Under the pieces are notes generated by a model, which saw only the letters and a program-made list of their open reading frames with translations, was not told the origin of the DNA and did no database searches. A stretch of DNA of 64,000 bases. It comes from Shewanella benthica (GTDB lineage Bacteria > Pseudomonadota > Gammaproteobacteria > Enterobacterales > Shewanellaceae). This document shows, piece after piece, positions 16,867 through 25,807 of this stretch (the first letter of the stretch is position 1; each line of letters begins with the position of its first letter). The stretch spans positions 1 through 64,000 of the forward strand of contig JAKVHY010000025.1 in assembly GCA_023284085.1 (NCBI GenBank), in the 5' to 3' direction. The translations under genes were made by a program, and so were the position numbers.

Positions 16867-17502
16867 ATGGGTGTTATCAAGTGGTCATTTACCGCCTTGT
16901 TTTTCGTCATGGCGAGTGTAGTTATAAGCGACAGAGTTGAAGCAAAAGATTTTGTCGAAGGCGTAGATTACGTGCAAGTGAGAGGGATACCCGAGGCCAA
17001 ATCACCGATAGTGCGGGAGTTTTTCTCCTATAACTGTTCACACTGCTATCGCCAAGACCCCATTTTCGAGGAGACGGTTGAGCTTCTCGGCGATACAATT
17101 GATTTTGAGCGCACACCCATAGGTGCAGGGCGTCCAAGCTGGATCTTAAGTCAGGAAGCCTATTATCTTGCGCAGAAACTTAAGATGACCCGCCAAGTCC
17201 ATGGCAATCTTTTTAAGCGTATTCATGAGAAAGAGGGGCCTTTTACTCGACCCGAACAACTCAAGGACTTTTTCGTTAAGCAAGGAGCCGATGCAAGCGC
17301 AGTGGAAAAAGCGATGAATTCGGTCGATGCAAAGTTAGCCATCTCTAACTATGATACTCAAGCCCAGTTAGCGGGGATCCGTGGGGTACCTTCACTGTTA
17401 GTGAATGGTAAATATCTCATTGGTTCTAAATCCAGGACGCCAGAGGAGTTGGCAGAGCTGGTAAAATACCTGTCAGCACTCGAAGGAGCCGATAAAAGTT
17501 AA
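16867..17502 (+). CDS. DsbA-like periplasmic thiol:disulfide interchange protein
   Basis: Thioredoxin-fold protein that should introduce or reshuffle disulfides in the periplasm. A signal peptide spans about residues 1-26 (WSFTALFFVMASVVIS, cleaved near VEA-KD). The active site is Cys57-Ser-His-Cys60 in EFFSYNCSHC, close to the CPHC of DsbA, and the cis-proline loop is GIRGVPSLLVNG near 180. Length (212) matches DsbA. The frame is open from 16840, but AGGAGA at 16857-16862 directly precedes the ATG at 16867, so that start is chosen. The Pro-to-Ser change in the active site may alter redox potential. A terminator follows. Confidence 0.88.
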   Translation: MGVIKWSFTALFFVMASVVISDRVEAKDFVEGVDYVQVRGIPEAKSPIVREFFSYNCSHCYRQDPIFEETVELLGDTIDFERTPIGAGRPSWILSQEAYYLAQKLKMTRQVHGNLFKRIHEKEGPFTRPEQLKDFFVKQGADASAVEKAMNSVDAKLAISNYDTQAQLAGIRGVPSLLVNGKYLIGSKSRTPEELAELVKYLSALEGADKS

Positions 17503-17531
17503 CTAGCGTTATTAGGCTACCTACCTCTTAT

Positions 17532-17573
17532 AAAGCCCCCGTGATGACCTATCACTGCGGGCTTTTATTTTTA
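17532..17573 (+). terminator. Rho-independent terminator after the dsbA-like gene
   Basis: AAAGCCC pairs with GGGCTTT around an inner GTGAT/ATCAC helix, followed by TATTTTTA. Confidence 0.8.
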
Positions 17574-17664
17574 GTGGGGTTATAGTGTGTGATTTTTAGC
17601 TGTTAACCATCAGTTCTTCAAGGTTATAGTGGAATAATGAGGTTCAGACTTAAGGAGACATAGC

Positions 17665-18204
17665 ATGTTAAGCAAAGGCAATACAGGTCTCATTATCACC
17701 GACATACAAGGGAAATTGGCTCGGATAGTTCATGATAGTGACACTTTGGTTTCAAATTGTGCAAAGCTGATTAAAGGCGCGCAAGTTCTTGGTTTACCGA
17801 TAATATGGCTTGAACAAAATTCAGATAAACTGGGTTCGACGGTTGATGAACTGAGTGCCTTGTTAGCAGACCAAGATCCCATTGCTAAGTTTACCTTTGA
17901 CGCCTGCGAAGAGCCTCAGTTTATGCAAGCTGTACGCACAGCAAATGTAGATACATGGCTGATTTGTGGTATTGAAGCACATATTTGTGTTTATCAAACG
18001 GCATCACATCTGCAACAATTAGGTTTTAAAGTGCAATTAATCTGTGATTGCATCTCTTCACGTACACTCGCCAACAAAGACTTAGCGATAACTAAGCTGG
18101 TTAATCTAGGTGTCGATGTTTCGGGTCTAGAAATGTGCTTATATGAATTAGTTAAGGATTGTCGAGCGGTAGAGTTTAAAGAAATACTCAATTTGATTAA
18201 GTAG
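17665..18204 (+). CDS. Isochorismatase-family cysteine hydrolase
   Basis: A 179-residue hydrolase of the isochorismatase superfamily. The catalytic triad is visible: Asp13 (IITDIQGK), Lys75 (DPIAKFTFDAC) and Cys108 (GIEAHICVYQTA), with the Gly-Ile-Glu cis-peptide before it. This arrangement is shared by YcaC-like hydrolases, nicotinamidases and related amidases; the substrate cannot be named. A good AGGAGA ribosome-binding site precedes the ATG. It is convergent with the hxlR-type gene; a short CGAGCT...AGCTCG hairpin at 18261-18280 lies between them. Confidence 0.88.
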   Translation: MLSKGNTGLIITDIQGKLARIVHDSDTLVSNCAKLIKGAQVLGLPIIWLEQNSDKLGSTVDELSALLADQDPIAKFTFDACEEPQFMQAVRTANVDTWLICGIEAHICVYQTASHLQQLGFKVQLICDCISSRTLANKDLAITKLVNLGVDVSGLEMCLYELVKDCRAVEFKEILNLIK

Positions 18205-18287
18205 CTAGGTAAGTTTTAAACCCGAATTTAAGGCTTTATTTAACAGTGTTGTCATCAGCGCGAGCTCGTTCTCTAGCTCGTATTGTT

Positions 18288-18656
18288 TTAGAGGTTGTTC
18301 TCTTCGGTCCAATCTTTAAGTTTTTCTAATATCTCTAATGCGGTACGGCCAAAATCTGTGATCTCATAAGTGACAGCAATCGGTCGAGTACAGATCACTT
18401 CTCTGCTCACTAGCCCTTGGCTTTCTAATTCTTTAAGGCGCTGATCGACCATTTTCTTACTCGCACCACCTAGAATTCGAGATAATTTATTAAAACGCAC
18501 AGGTCCATCTTTCACATGCCAAAGAATCGAAGCCTTCCACTTTCCGCCTAAAATTCGCATACCTCGCTCAATCAGGCAGGGTTCTTCGCAACTTTCTAGA
18601 TTTATTTTTTTAATATTGTTCTTTGTTTTTAAAGTGTTTTCCATATTTATTCTCAT
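18288..18656 (-). CDS. HxlR-family winged-helix transcriptional regulator
   Basis: A 122-residue regulator. The pattern Cys near residue 28 (EPCLIERGMRILGGKW), followed by ILWHVKDGPVRFNKLSRIL, then VDQRLKELESQGLVSRE and YEITDFGRTALEIL, is the standard HxlR winged helix. Many members respond to reactive aldehydes, quinones or disulfide stress through the N-terminal cysteine; this is family knowledge. It is divergent from the aldehyde dehydrogenase gene, with only 103 bp between the starts, so it probably controls that gene and itself. A second in-frame ATG at 18644 is a possible start. Confidence 0.9.
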   Translation of the reverse strand: MRINMENTLKTKNNIKKINLESCEEPCLIERGMRILGGKWKASILWHVKDGPVRFNKLSRILGGASKKMVDQRLKELESQGLVSREVICTRPIAVTYEITDFGRTALEILEKLKDWTEENNL

Positions 18657-18677
18657 CTAGCTAGCCTGGTTACTAAA

Positions 18678-18685
18678 AGTATACT
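18678..18685. promoter_or_regulatory. Palindrome in the hxlR/ALDH divergent promoter
   Basis: AGTATACT is a perfect 8-bp palindrome inside ACTAAAAGTATACTAGT, midway between the two divergent starts. HxlR dimers bind such short inverted repeats in similar positions; assignment as operator is inference. Confidence 0.35.
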
Positions 18686-18759
18686 AGTTGCTTTAATTCG
18701 CCACTCTAGCAAAATGTAGCATAACAACCAATGATAACTTGTTATATGGAAGCCAATAG

Positions 18760-20091
18760 ATGTCAATGCTCGTCTCTTACGATCCAATCAATCGAATAGC
18801 ACTTGGCGAAGTGCCGATAACAACCGCTGACAACATACCTGCGGTGGTTAAACAAGCAAAGCACGCCCAGAAGGCATGGGCTGCCTTGTCCCTAAGTGAG
18901 CGTCAACAGAAAGTGACCTTGGCGTATGAACATCTAGTTAAAGCCCAAGAGGCGCTTACGCTTTTGATCAGTAAAGAGATGGGAAAAGACTATCGCAGAG
19001 CCAATTATGAGGTCGGTGGTACGATTCAAAATAGCGATTATTTTTGCCAAGAGATCGCCCGTGCACTCGCACCCGAATCTAAGGGGCATGGGGTTGAACT
19101 GCAATATCGCCCCTTAGGTGTAGTCGCGGTTATTTCACCTTGGAATTATCCGCTAGCAATGGCAAATAATTTACTGCTTCCGGCATTAATGGCGGGTAAC
19201 AGTGTGGTGTTAAAACCGTCAGAAGAAACGCCATTGGTGGCCGATTTGTTTGTAAAAACACTCAATGAGGTATTACCCGAAGGGGTGTTACAAGTTGCCC
19301 ATGGTGACGCCGTTATCGGCAAAGCACTCGTCAATGCCGATATCAATATGGTGGCATTTACAGGTTCGCTCGCGGCGGGAAAACACATAATGGCCAGCGC
19401 CGCATCATCGCTAAAACGGTTAGTCATGGAGCTAGGGGGTAACGATCCCATGATTGTGATGGCCAGCGCTGATATTGATGAAGCGGTGCAGTTTGCCGTA
19501 GCGAGTTCGTTCGAAAATGCAGGCCAGATGTGTACTTCAACTGAGCGGGTATATGTCGATGCACGTGTTGCAGATGAGTTTGAACAAAAGGTAGTCGCAC
19601 TTGCCAGCCGTTATCGAGTCGGCGCGTGGGACCAAAACAACGTCAATATAGGGCCTATAGTTAATCAGAAACAGCATCTAAGTGTCATTAATCAGCTTAA
19701 AGATGCTGAGGCAAAAGGTGCTCGATTCCTGTTAGGTACAGCAGACTATGAGCCGCCTTTTATACAGCCAACGGTTGTAGCTGATATCACACCTGACATG
19801 TGCTTAGAGCGTGACGAAACCTTTGGCCCAATAGTCGCGATTAGCCGTTATAAGCATATATCAGAGGCGATCGAGCGTGCTAATGCTAGCCCCTATGGTT
19901 TAGGCGCGACGGTCTTTGGTGGGAGTGGTGCGGCCGCCGTTGCCGAGCAAATGGAAGCTGGCATGGTGGGAGTTAACCAAGGTGCTGGTGGGGCAGGGCC
20001 TTGGGTTGGTGCTAAGCAAAGTGGTTTTGGCTTTCATGGCACTGCCGCGGGTCATCGACAATTTGCTCAGGTACGCGTTATCAGCAAATAA
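18760..20091 (+). CDS. NAD(P)-dependent aldehyde dehydrogenase, succinate-semialdehyde type
   Basis: A 443-residue cytoplasmic enzyme oxidising an aldehyde to the acid. Catalytic residues are visible: Asn128 (SPWNYP), Glu224 (MELGGNDP) and the nucleophile Cys258 (ENAGQMCTSTERVY), with the cofactor-binding GNSVVLKPSE and TGSLAAGK motifs and the C-terminal E-x-F-G-P-I segment. Length and motifs are closest to the short succinate-semialdehyde dehydrogenases of the Sad type; the substrate is inferred only. It is divergent from the hxlR-type gene and followed after 65 bp by the 2OG oxygenase gene, likely one unit. Confidence 0.92.
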   Translation: MSMLVSYDPINRIALGEVPITTADNIPAVVKQAKHAQKAWAALSLSERQQKVTLAYEHLVKAQEALTLLISKEMGKDYRRANYEVGGTIQNSDYFCQEIARALAPESKGHGVELQYRPLGVVAVISPWNYPLAMANNLLLPALMAGNSVVLKPSEETPLVADLFVKTLNEVLPEGVLQVAHGDAVIGKALVNADINMVAFTGSLAAGKHIMASAASSLKRLVMELGGNDPMIVMASADIDEAVQFAVASSFENAGQMCTSTERVYVDARVADEFEQKVVALASRYRVGAWDQNNVNIGPIVNQKQHLSVINQLKDAEAKGARFLLGTADYEPPFIQPTVVADITPDMCLERDETFGPIVAISRYKHISEAIERANASPYGLGATVFGGSGAAAVAEQMEAGMVGVNQGAGGAGPWVGAKQSGFGFHGTAAGHRQFAQVRVISK

Positions 20092-20156
20092 GGCATTCAA
20101 GTGGACTGGCTTTACGCCGTCACGTGAGTTAAAAGAACTATCGATAAGAGATAACT

Positions 20157-20942
20157 ATGAATCAAGATAACGACACAAACGCTAATTTTTTTGTTGCGGC
20201 GTTTGAACCCGGAGCCGAGCACCCATCATTACCTGCCTGGGGTAACAAGGGGCCTAATCCAGCTAATTTGAGTCATGATGTCGATATTAGCCAGATTGAG
20301 CGCCGCGAGTTAACCCAAGTACCCGGTGCATTTCAGTTATTTAATGTCTTGTCTAAAGAGGAATGCAAAAGACTCATAAACATCAGTGAGCAACTTGGCT
20401 ACCTGCCCGATGCTGCAGTGTCCTTGCCCCGCAGTGTACGTCATAACGACAGCCTAACTTGGATCGTCGACGAGCAAACAGATGGCACTATTTGGCAGCG
20501 TATTGCTCATTTAATGGATGATAGACAGGGCATTTTTGGCGGCAGCAAAGCCTTAGGCATTAATGCCCGTTTTCGATTCTATCGTTATAGCCAAGATGAC
20601 TTTTTTAAACCACACTCGGATGGTTCTTGGCCAGGTAGTCGGATCATAGATAATGAGCTTATTGCTGACGCTTTCTCCGACCGATTGAGTCAAATGACCT
20701 TGTTAATCTTGCTCAGTGAAGACTTTGAGGGCGGTGCTACCCGCTTTCTAGTGAATGCCAGCGATCCTACTCAGCCTGCAAAAGCAGGAGATCTCGTTGC
20801 AAACGTCGACGTGCGAACTCCTGCGGGTAGCATATTGTGTTTCCCTCATGGGATGCATCCATTGCACTGTATACACAGCTCAGTTGCGATTACTGAAGGG
20901 GTAAAATACATCATCCGTAGTGATGTATTGTTTGAGGTGTAA
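20157..20942 (+). CDS. 2-oxoglutarate/Fe(II)-dependent oxygenase (prolyl 4-hydroxylase-like)
   Basis: A 261-residue non-haem iron oxygenase. The metal triad starts with His153-x-Asp155 (KPHSDGSW) and ends with the distal histidine in HPLHCIHSS; the 2-oxoglutarate-binding Arg is probably in KYIIRSDVLF. TLLILLSEDFEGGATRF is the family core strand pattern seen in P4Hc domains. The protein lacks a signal peptide. It sits directly downstream of the aldehyde dehydrogenase, possibly in an operon under the HxlR regulator. The substrate (protein or small molecule) is unknown. A hairpin follows the stop. Confidence 0.85.
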   Translation: MNQDNDTNANFFVAAFEPGAEHPSLPAWGNKGPNPANLSHDVDISQIERRELTQVPGAFQLFNVLSKEECKRLINISEQLGYLPDAAVSLPRSVRHNDSLTWIVDEQTDGTIWQRIAHLMDDRQGIFGGSKALGINARFRFYRYSQDDFFKPHSDGSWPGSRIIDNELIADAFSDRLSQMTLLILLSEDFEGGATRFLVNASDPTQPAKAGDLVANVDVRTPAGSILCFPHGMHPLHCIHSSVAITEGVKYIIRSDVLFEV

Positions 20943-20949
20943 GCATAGG

Positions 20950-20978
20950 CGTGACTAATCGAAATAATGAGTCACGCG
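20950..20978. terminator. Hairpin between convergent oxygenase and usp genes
   Basis: GCGTGACT and AGTCACGC form an 8-bp stem with a 13-base loop. No T-run follows on either strand, so termination is only probable. Confidence 0.45.
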
Positions 20979-21029
20979 AGTTACCTTATGGAAATATAGA
21001 CAGCCTTAGTTAATTTCAGCCACCCTTTA

Positions 21030-21893
21030 TCAATCTTCACCACGATGAGGTACCACAAGCACATTGCTACGGATCCGAGCTAAAATGGACTCGGCGGTAT
21101 TACCTATCACAGCGCCAAGCAGACCTTGGCGCTGACGTGCTCCTATGACTAAGTATTTCGCTTGTAAACGGCAACTTAATTCAAAAAGGCACATATCAGC
21201 GTCCCCAGCCAAAATATGCACATGGTCTTTATCCAGGCCTATCTCCTCAATGACTTGTCGATGTTGCTGATAGGCATCTTTAATCAAGGTGCGACTGTTC
21301 ACTAGATCCATATCCCGCAATATTTTAGGTAAGCGGATCACAAAACCTAGATGTAAGTCATGACCGGTAGAGGCTGCAAGTTTATGCGCTTGTGCTATGA
21401 CGGCTCGATTGAGAGCTTGCTTTGATGGCTTATTACTCCCTAGATCCACCGCCATCAAAATCGATTTTGTCTGATTGAGTGGGTTATTACTCAGTAACAT
21501 GAGTGGCACCTTGGTATGGCGGATAAGTTGCCAATCCATAGGAAGAAAATGTGCCGACTCATGTATCGATTTAAGCATCATGGCATATTCATCTGGATGA
21601 ACATGTTCGCAGGCATGTTCGGACAAGTTTTTACACCAGATATTGGTAAAAGTGACATCATCGGCATCGAGTTTACTCAGCAGGTGCTGCACTCGCGTTT
21701 TATTATCGGCCAAAATTTGTACGCGTGCCGCCCCTGCGATGCGGGGATTATAGTAGGCATCTCCACTAAAGGATTCATAGTTGTAGGCCATAATTTCAGG
21801 AAGTAAGTCCAACTGAATGGCTAATAAAACCCCTGCACTGATCGCATCGGTTTGCTGCTGATGACATTGTGAAATGATAAACAATTTATCCAT
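21030..21893 (-). CDS. Tandem-domain universal stress protein
   Basis: A 287-residue cytoplasmic stress protein with two Usp domains in tandem (about 1-140 and 145-285), the UspE-like layout. The C-terminal domain ends with YLVIGARQRQGLLGAVIGNTAESILARIRSNVLVVP, which approximates the G-x2-G-x9-G-S/T nucleotide-binding loop but with Arg/Gln replacing a glycine. The start is supported by AAGGAGT six bases upstream of the ATG. It is divergent from the antiporter gene, suggesting shared stress or ion control. The length is a little shorter than E. coli UspE (about 316). Confidence 0.85.
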   Translation of the reverse strand: MDKLFIISQCHQQQTDAISAGVLLAIQLDLLPEIMAYNYESFSGDAYYNPRIAGAARVQILADNKTRVQHLLSKLDADDVTFTNIWCKNLSEHACEHVHPDEYAMMLKSIHESAHFLPMDWQLIRHTKVPLMLLSNNPLNQTKSILMAVDLGSNKPSKQALNRAVIAQAHKLAASTGHDLHLGFVIRLPKILRDMDLVNSRTLIKDAYQQHRQVIEEIGLDKDHVHILAGDADMCLFELSCRLQAKYLVIGARQRQGLLGAVIGNTAESILARIRSNVLVVPHRGED

Positions 21894-21979
21894 GAGCTAC
21901 TCCTTGCTTGACCCTAATTTCAACATAGCAAATGGTGCAATTTACACCTTGATCTTCATCATTAAAGCGCTCAATATTC

Positions 21980-21999
21980 ACCACAGTTCTCGCTGTGGT
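21980..21999 (+). promoter_or_regulatory. Leader hairpin before the antiporter start
   Basis: ACCACAG-TTCTCG-CTGTGGT, a perfect 7-bp stem, ends four bases before the antiporter ribosome-binding site. It could be a leader structure or a symmetric protein site in the divergent promoter region. Confidence 0.35.
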
Positions 22000-22011
22000 T
22001 ACGAGGGATGT

Positions 22012-23208
22012 ATGGCGGTAGAGCAGTTTATTATCTCGTTATGCTTGATCTTATTTTGCGGTAAACTTTTCGGGAGTTTATTCGAACGTTTTGGGTTACC
22101 TGCAGTGGTCGGCGAAATACTAGCCGGCCTATTGCTAGGACCCACATTGCTTAATTATATTGCCCCACATCCGACCTTAGCTGTACTGGCCGAGTTAGGG
22201 GTTATCTTGCTGTTATTTTCCATTGGCTGCGAGACATCCATTAAGCGGCTATATCTAGCAGGAAGCCGCGCAGTGAGTGTTGCTGCGCTAGGGATCATTG
22301 TCCCCGTGATTGTGATCGGTTTTAGCAGTGCTTACTATCTCACTGATTCGAGTTTTACCGCGCTCTATCTTGGTTGTGCATTAACTGCCACAAGCATAGG
22401 TATTTCATTGCGCGTGCTGGCTCAAACCCAACAAGCCCAAACTCCGGTGGGCAATATTATCTTAGGCGCAGCGGTTATCGATGATATCGCGGGCGTGATT
22501 CTACTCAGTGTATTATTTAACTTTGCCAGTCAGGGAGCGCTCGATGCCGGCGGCACTATGCTGCTCATCGCCAAAGTGCTGTTGTTTTTATTGCTCACGC
22601 CACCCGTAGCACGGGCGCTGCTGTATCTTACTCGAGCACTCAAACCTGTTGATGATAACTCCGGCTATGAAGTCATCATCACCATGATTTTAATCTGCTT
22701 TTTTTCTTGGCTCGCCCATTTGTTTGGCGCTCCTGCGCTACTCGGTGGCTTCGCTGTCGGTTTAGCGCTCAGTCGGCAGTTTGTGTCGCCTTTTAACCGT
22801 TATTTAGTTAATCCCTTTGCCTTTACCCATAAAATGGAATTATCAACAAAAGCGTTAGTGGACGTGTTTGCGCCGATCTTTTTTGTTTATGTGGGTATCA
22901 GTCTAGATTTAAGCCAGTTGGATTACAGTGTTAGCGGGATCTTACTCTTATTGTGGTTATCTTTGCTGGCCATTGTCAGTAAACTGCTGGCGGGTTGGCT
23001 TGCAGGTGGGCAATGGCAGACCAAAGCGGTAGTCGGCAGTGCCATGGTACCCAGAGGGGAGGTCGGTTTAGTGTTTGCCGAGCTGGGACTGAAAATGGGT
23101 ATTATCGACAGCAAACTGTTTACTGAATTAGTGGTGATCATAGCGATCACCACCCTCGTAGGCCCGCTACTGTTAAAGTGGAGTTTAAAAAAGTATGTTA
23201 ATCATTAG
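22012..23208 (+). CDS. Monovalent cation:proton antiporter-2 (CPA2) family protein
   Basis: Integral inner-membrane antiporter of about 398 residues with twelve or so hydrophobic segments. Motifs include GLPAVVGEILAGLLLGPTLL near the N-terminus, the ion-binding AAVIDDIAGVI (two adjacent aspartates) in the middle, and PRGEVGLVFAELGL near the C-terminus, all typical of the Na+/H+ exchanger fold of CPA2. There is no TrkA-N domain. The frame is open from 21874, but that start would overlap the divergent usp gene; the ATG at 22012 has GAGGG just upstream and begins at the first helix. The ion (Na+ or K+) is not determinable. Confidence 0.9.
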   Translation: MAVEQFIISLCLILFCGKLFGSLFERFGLPAVVGEILAGLLLGPTLLNYIAPHPTLAVLAELGVILLLFSIGCETSIKRLYLAGSRAVSVAALGIIVPVIVIGFSSAYYLTDSSFTALYLGCALTATSIGISLRVLAQTQQAQTPVGNIILGAAVIDDIAGVILLSVLFNFASQGALDAGGTMLLIAKVLLFLLLTPPVARALLYLTRALKPVDDNSGYEVIITMILICFFSWLAHLFGAPALLGGFAVGLALSRQFVSPFNRYLVNPFAFTHKMELSTKALVDVFAPIFFVYVGISLDLSQLDYSVSGILLLLWLSLLAIVSKLLAGWLAGGQWQTKAVVGSAMVPRGEVGLVFAELGLKMGIIDSKLFTELVVIIAITTLVGPLLLKWSLKKYVNH

Positions 23209-23294
23209 CAAATGAGAGCAGTACGAGTCGAGTTAGTTCGGACTCACAACCTTTATGTTGCAATAAAGTAATGAGTCATTCACTGTTTGGGACT

Positions 23295-24566
23295 TTAGTT
23301 TATTTTCTGTTTAGCTCGAACTTGGTGGCCCATCGCCGTGACGATTTGGCACACATAGGGATCGATGTGTTTAAAAAACTTATGCCACCCTTGGCAAAGA
23401 TAGTTATGGCCTAATTCACCTTCGTAAGAGCGCACGAAACGGTTCTTTGGACACTCCCCAAAACAGGCAAATTTATAGTCACAAGTTTGGCATTGTTTGG
23501 TGAGTGTTTTGCTCTTTGCAAACCCGAAAGCTTGCTGTTTGGGTGAGAGCGCCATTTGATCAAGTGGCTTTTCATGAATGTTACCGATCTTATATTCTGG
23601 ATAAACATAATGATCGCAGGTATAAACATCGCCGTTAGGCTCCATCGCTAGCCCTTTTCCACATAGTGAGCCCAGTGTACATAGTGGGTTAGTGCGGCCC
23701 ATCCAGGTCTCAACGCAGGCTTCAAAATATTGCACATAGACCTTACCTATATCTTGGACTATCCACTCATCAAACACGGTGCAAAGAAATGTTCCCCAGT
23801 CGTCACTGGATACGGACCAGGAAGTTACCACAGAGTTACGAGTCCCGGGTTTTGCCTGCTCACTGCCCAATAAAGGAATATCGTGTTGGTCCCAATTCTG
23901 AGGTGCTGTTTCTCTAAAGGTTTTTGGCTCTGCAATAGGAATAAACTGTATCTGAGGTGATCGAACGACATCTCGAAGGAAGCGATAAATTTCTAGAGGA
24001 TTTTTACTGGTCAGGTTATTAATACACGTTAAGGTAGCAAAGTTCACCTTGTATTGGTGTAACAGCTCAACAGCTCGCATCACTTGTCTAAAAGTGCCTT
24101 TTCCTGAGCGGTTTTTTCGATAGGCATTGTGGTACATCTCAGGACCATCGATGCTTAGTCCTACTAAAAAATTGTGCTTGGCTAAGAACTGGCACCACAC
24201 ATCATTAAGTAAGATACCATTAGTTTGCAGATCATTTGAAATAGTCACATTTTTAGGAGCATATTTAGCTTGTAACCTGACGATTTCCCTAAAGTAATCT
24301 AAGCCCAACATCGTCGGCTCACCTCCTTGCCAAGTAAAAATAATTTCAGGGGTATTCTGTTGCTGAATATATTGTTTTATATAGGCTTCCAGTTCATCGA
24401 AAGGCATTTTAGGACTGCAGCCTGGTTTATATTCAAGTAAGTCTTGCTTGCTCAAATAATAGCAGTAAGTACAATCGATATTGCATGCAGCGCCGATAGG
24501 CTTGCTCATCACATGAAAGCGTTTACTGGCTTTTCCCTGATATTGATTAACTTTAATCGTCTGCAT
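23295..24566 (-). CDS. Anaerobic sulfatase-maturating enzyme (radical SAM, anSME)
   Basis: Cytoplasmic radical SAM enzyme that converts the active-site Cys (or Ser) of sulfatases to formylglycine without oxygen. The radical SAM cluster motif is CNIDCTYCYY (about residues 29-38), preceded by the family HVMSKPIGAA. TWQGGEPTMLG follows, then the SPASM-type cysteine-rich C-terminus (CTLGSLC, DVYTCDHYVYPEYKIGN, CQTCDYKFACFGECPKNRF) for two auxiliary 4Fe-4S clusters. Length 423 matches anSMEs. GAGAGG lies upstream of the ATG. The likely client is the arylsulfatase at 30328-31881, whose CTAGR motif suits this enzyme. Confidence 0.95.
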   Translation of the reverse strand: MQTIKVNQYQGKASKRFHVMSKPIGAACNIDCTYCYYLSKQDLLEYKPGCSPKMPFDELEAYIKQYIQQQNTPEIIFTWQGGEPTMLGLDYFREIVRLQAKYAPKNVTISNDLQTNGILLNDVWCQFLAKHNFLVGLSIDGPEMYHNAYRKNRSGKGTFRQVMRAVELLHQYKVNFATLTCINNLTSKNPLEIYRFLRDVVRSPQIQFIPIAEPKTFRETAPQNWDQHDIPLLGSEQAKPGTRNSVVTSWSVSSDDWGTFLCTVFDEWIVQDIGKVYVQYFEACVETWMGRTNPLCTLGSLCGKGLAMEPNGDVYTCDHYVYPEYKIGNIHEKPLDQMALSPKQQAFGFAKSKTLTKQCQTCDYKFACFGECPKNRFVRSYEGELGHNYLCQGWHKFFKHIDPYVCQIVTAMGHQVRAKQKIN

Positions 24567-24909
24567 GAAATGCCTCTCTACTTGCTAAAACTGATTATGA
24601 ACTCAGTATAAAGATTAACGAATGTATCGCCTATGAAGTGCGACACACTGCTAGTAAAACAGGAAGTTTTACCAGTCGTTGTTTCTCATTAGTATTTCAT
24701 ATTTTTTGAGATAAATAATAGAGTGATTGAGAGCTTATAAGGTTTTGATCAAAGCGTGTTTAATCAAAATTTAGTGCTGTGATAATCAGTTTTTAGCTGT
24801 GCGTCTAGGCGAGTTGGGATTCGAGCCACTGAGCGAACAATGACCCGAAACGCCGGGAAGATGAGTCGATTAAACACCCACAAAAATTATGTGGATGGTG
24901 ATTTATGGA
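24567..24909. other. Intergenic region upstream of the maturase
   Basis: A 343-bp AT-rich stretch between the end of the outer-membrane protein gene and the maturase start (both minus strand). A weak hairpin with TTTAATC tail on the minus strand (24881-24903) may end the upstream unit. TATACT at 24610-24605 is a possible -10 for the maturase. No ORF is supported. Confidence 0.5.
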
Positions 24910-25692
24910 TTAAAACTGTTGGTTGTATTCCAAACGGAAGTCACCATCTTCAAAGTCGTTTTGAGTCGTGTTGTACCACAATCGGAAGTTCTGGGTCGGA
25001 GTCATCTGCCAGCTTAGAACGAACTCATGAGTTAGTCCATCACTGCCTTTTAGGTTATCTGTGTATACCTGATCACCAAAGATTGCTTGAGTATAAACTG
25101 GGTTATAGTTTGCCCAAATCGTATCGGTTAGCTGGAATTTATTGTAAAGCGTGAAACTCGCAAAAGCAAAATCAGAGTGCAGACCAGTGGAATCGCCATC
25201 TGCAGAGCGGTATGAACCATCATTGTACTGTACACCTGCAGCGATAATAGGGAAGGCTTGCCAGAAACCCACTTTAGGTAGAGCTTGGATCATACCAATG
25301 GATGCAGTGCCTGAGTTGTTATCGAAGTTATGGATAACGTCCATAGAGATGCCACGACCATTAGTCATATCGACATCAAATTTTCTAAAACGTAACTCTG
25401 AAATACCATCGTTGGCCATATCAGGATTCATCCCGCTCGAACCGTCATCTTTGACGTGCTCACCCAACATGCTTTTGACTTCAAATAGCACCATAGACAT
25501 CTTAGTCGGTGAGCCTGTGTCTAAGGTTTTACCTAGTTTAAAGTTGATACCATTAGTACCGTATGAGCCACCGACTTGAGTGTAAACAGCCAATGGGTCG
25601 GACATATCCTGAACTTCTTTCTCTTCCGCAATGGCGGATTGAGCAAGTAGAGGTAAAGTGATGGCGGCGAGATAGGAAAGTTTAAACTTCAT
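24910..25692 (-). CDS. Putative outer-membrane beta-barrel protein
   Basis: A 260-residue exported protein with a signal peptide (LSYLAAITLPLLAQSAIA, cleaved near residue 22). The rest consists of alternating amphipathic strands rich in aromatic residues, such as SDFAFASFTLYNKFQLT, and ends in Phe (EYNQQF), the BAM-recognition signal of outer-membrane barrels. I do not recognise a named porin family. It sits between the cytochrome gene and the maturase gene of the sulfatase locus, so a role in substrate entry is a reasonable guess. A hairpin terminator separates it from the cytochrome gene. Confidence 0.75.
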   Translation of the reverse strand: MKFKLSYLAAITLPLLAQSAIAEEKEVQDMSDPLAVYTQVGGSYGTNGINFKLGKTLDTGSPTKMSMVLFEVKSMLGEHVKDDGSSGMNPDMANDGISELRFRKFDVDMTNGRGISMDVIHNFDNNSGTASIGMIQALPKVGFWQAFPIIAAGVQYNDGSYRSADGDSTGLHSDFAFASFTLYNKFQLTDTIWANYNPVYTQAIFGDQVYTDNLKGSDGLTHEFVLSWQMTPTQNFRLWYNTTQNDFEDGDFRLEYNQQF

Positions 25693-25781
25693 GGTTGCAC
25701 CTACATATAGAATTGAATCAAATTAAGTTGGTGCAGCTTAAGTAATGTAGCGGGTTTTCAATACTCGCAAAAATCCCGGTT

Positions 25782-25802
25782 TTTGGCGCATTGTGCGCCA
25801 AA
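25782..25802 (-). terminator. Hairpin after the octaheme cytochrome gene
   Basis: TTTGGCGCA-CAA-TGCGCCAAA on the minus strand, a perfect 9-bp stem six bases after the cytochrome stop codon. The following AACCGGGATTTTTG has only a late T-run. Confidence 0.6.
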
Positions 25803-25807
25803 TGTGA

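Noticed and set aside
24740..24775. TTTGATCAAAG and nearby TTTAATCAAAA as FNR or CRP sites before the maturase
   Set aside because: Neither matches TTGAT-N4-ATCAA or TGTGA-N6-TCACA with correct spacing.
24840..25154. 104-codon plus-strand ORF opposite the outer-membrane protein
   Set aside because: Overlaps a well-supported signal-peptide barrel gene on the minus strand and has no ribosome-binding site.
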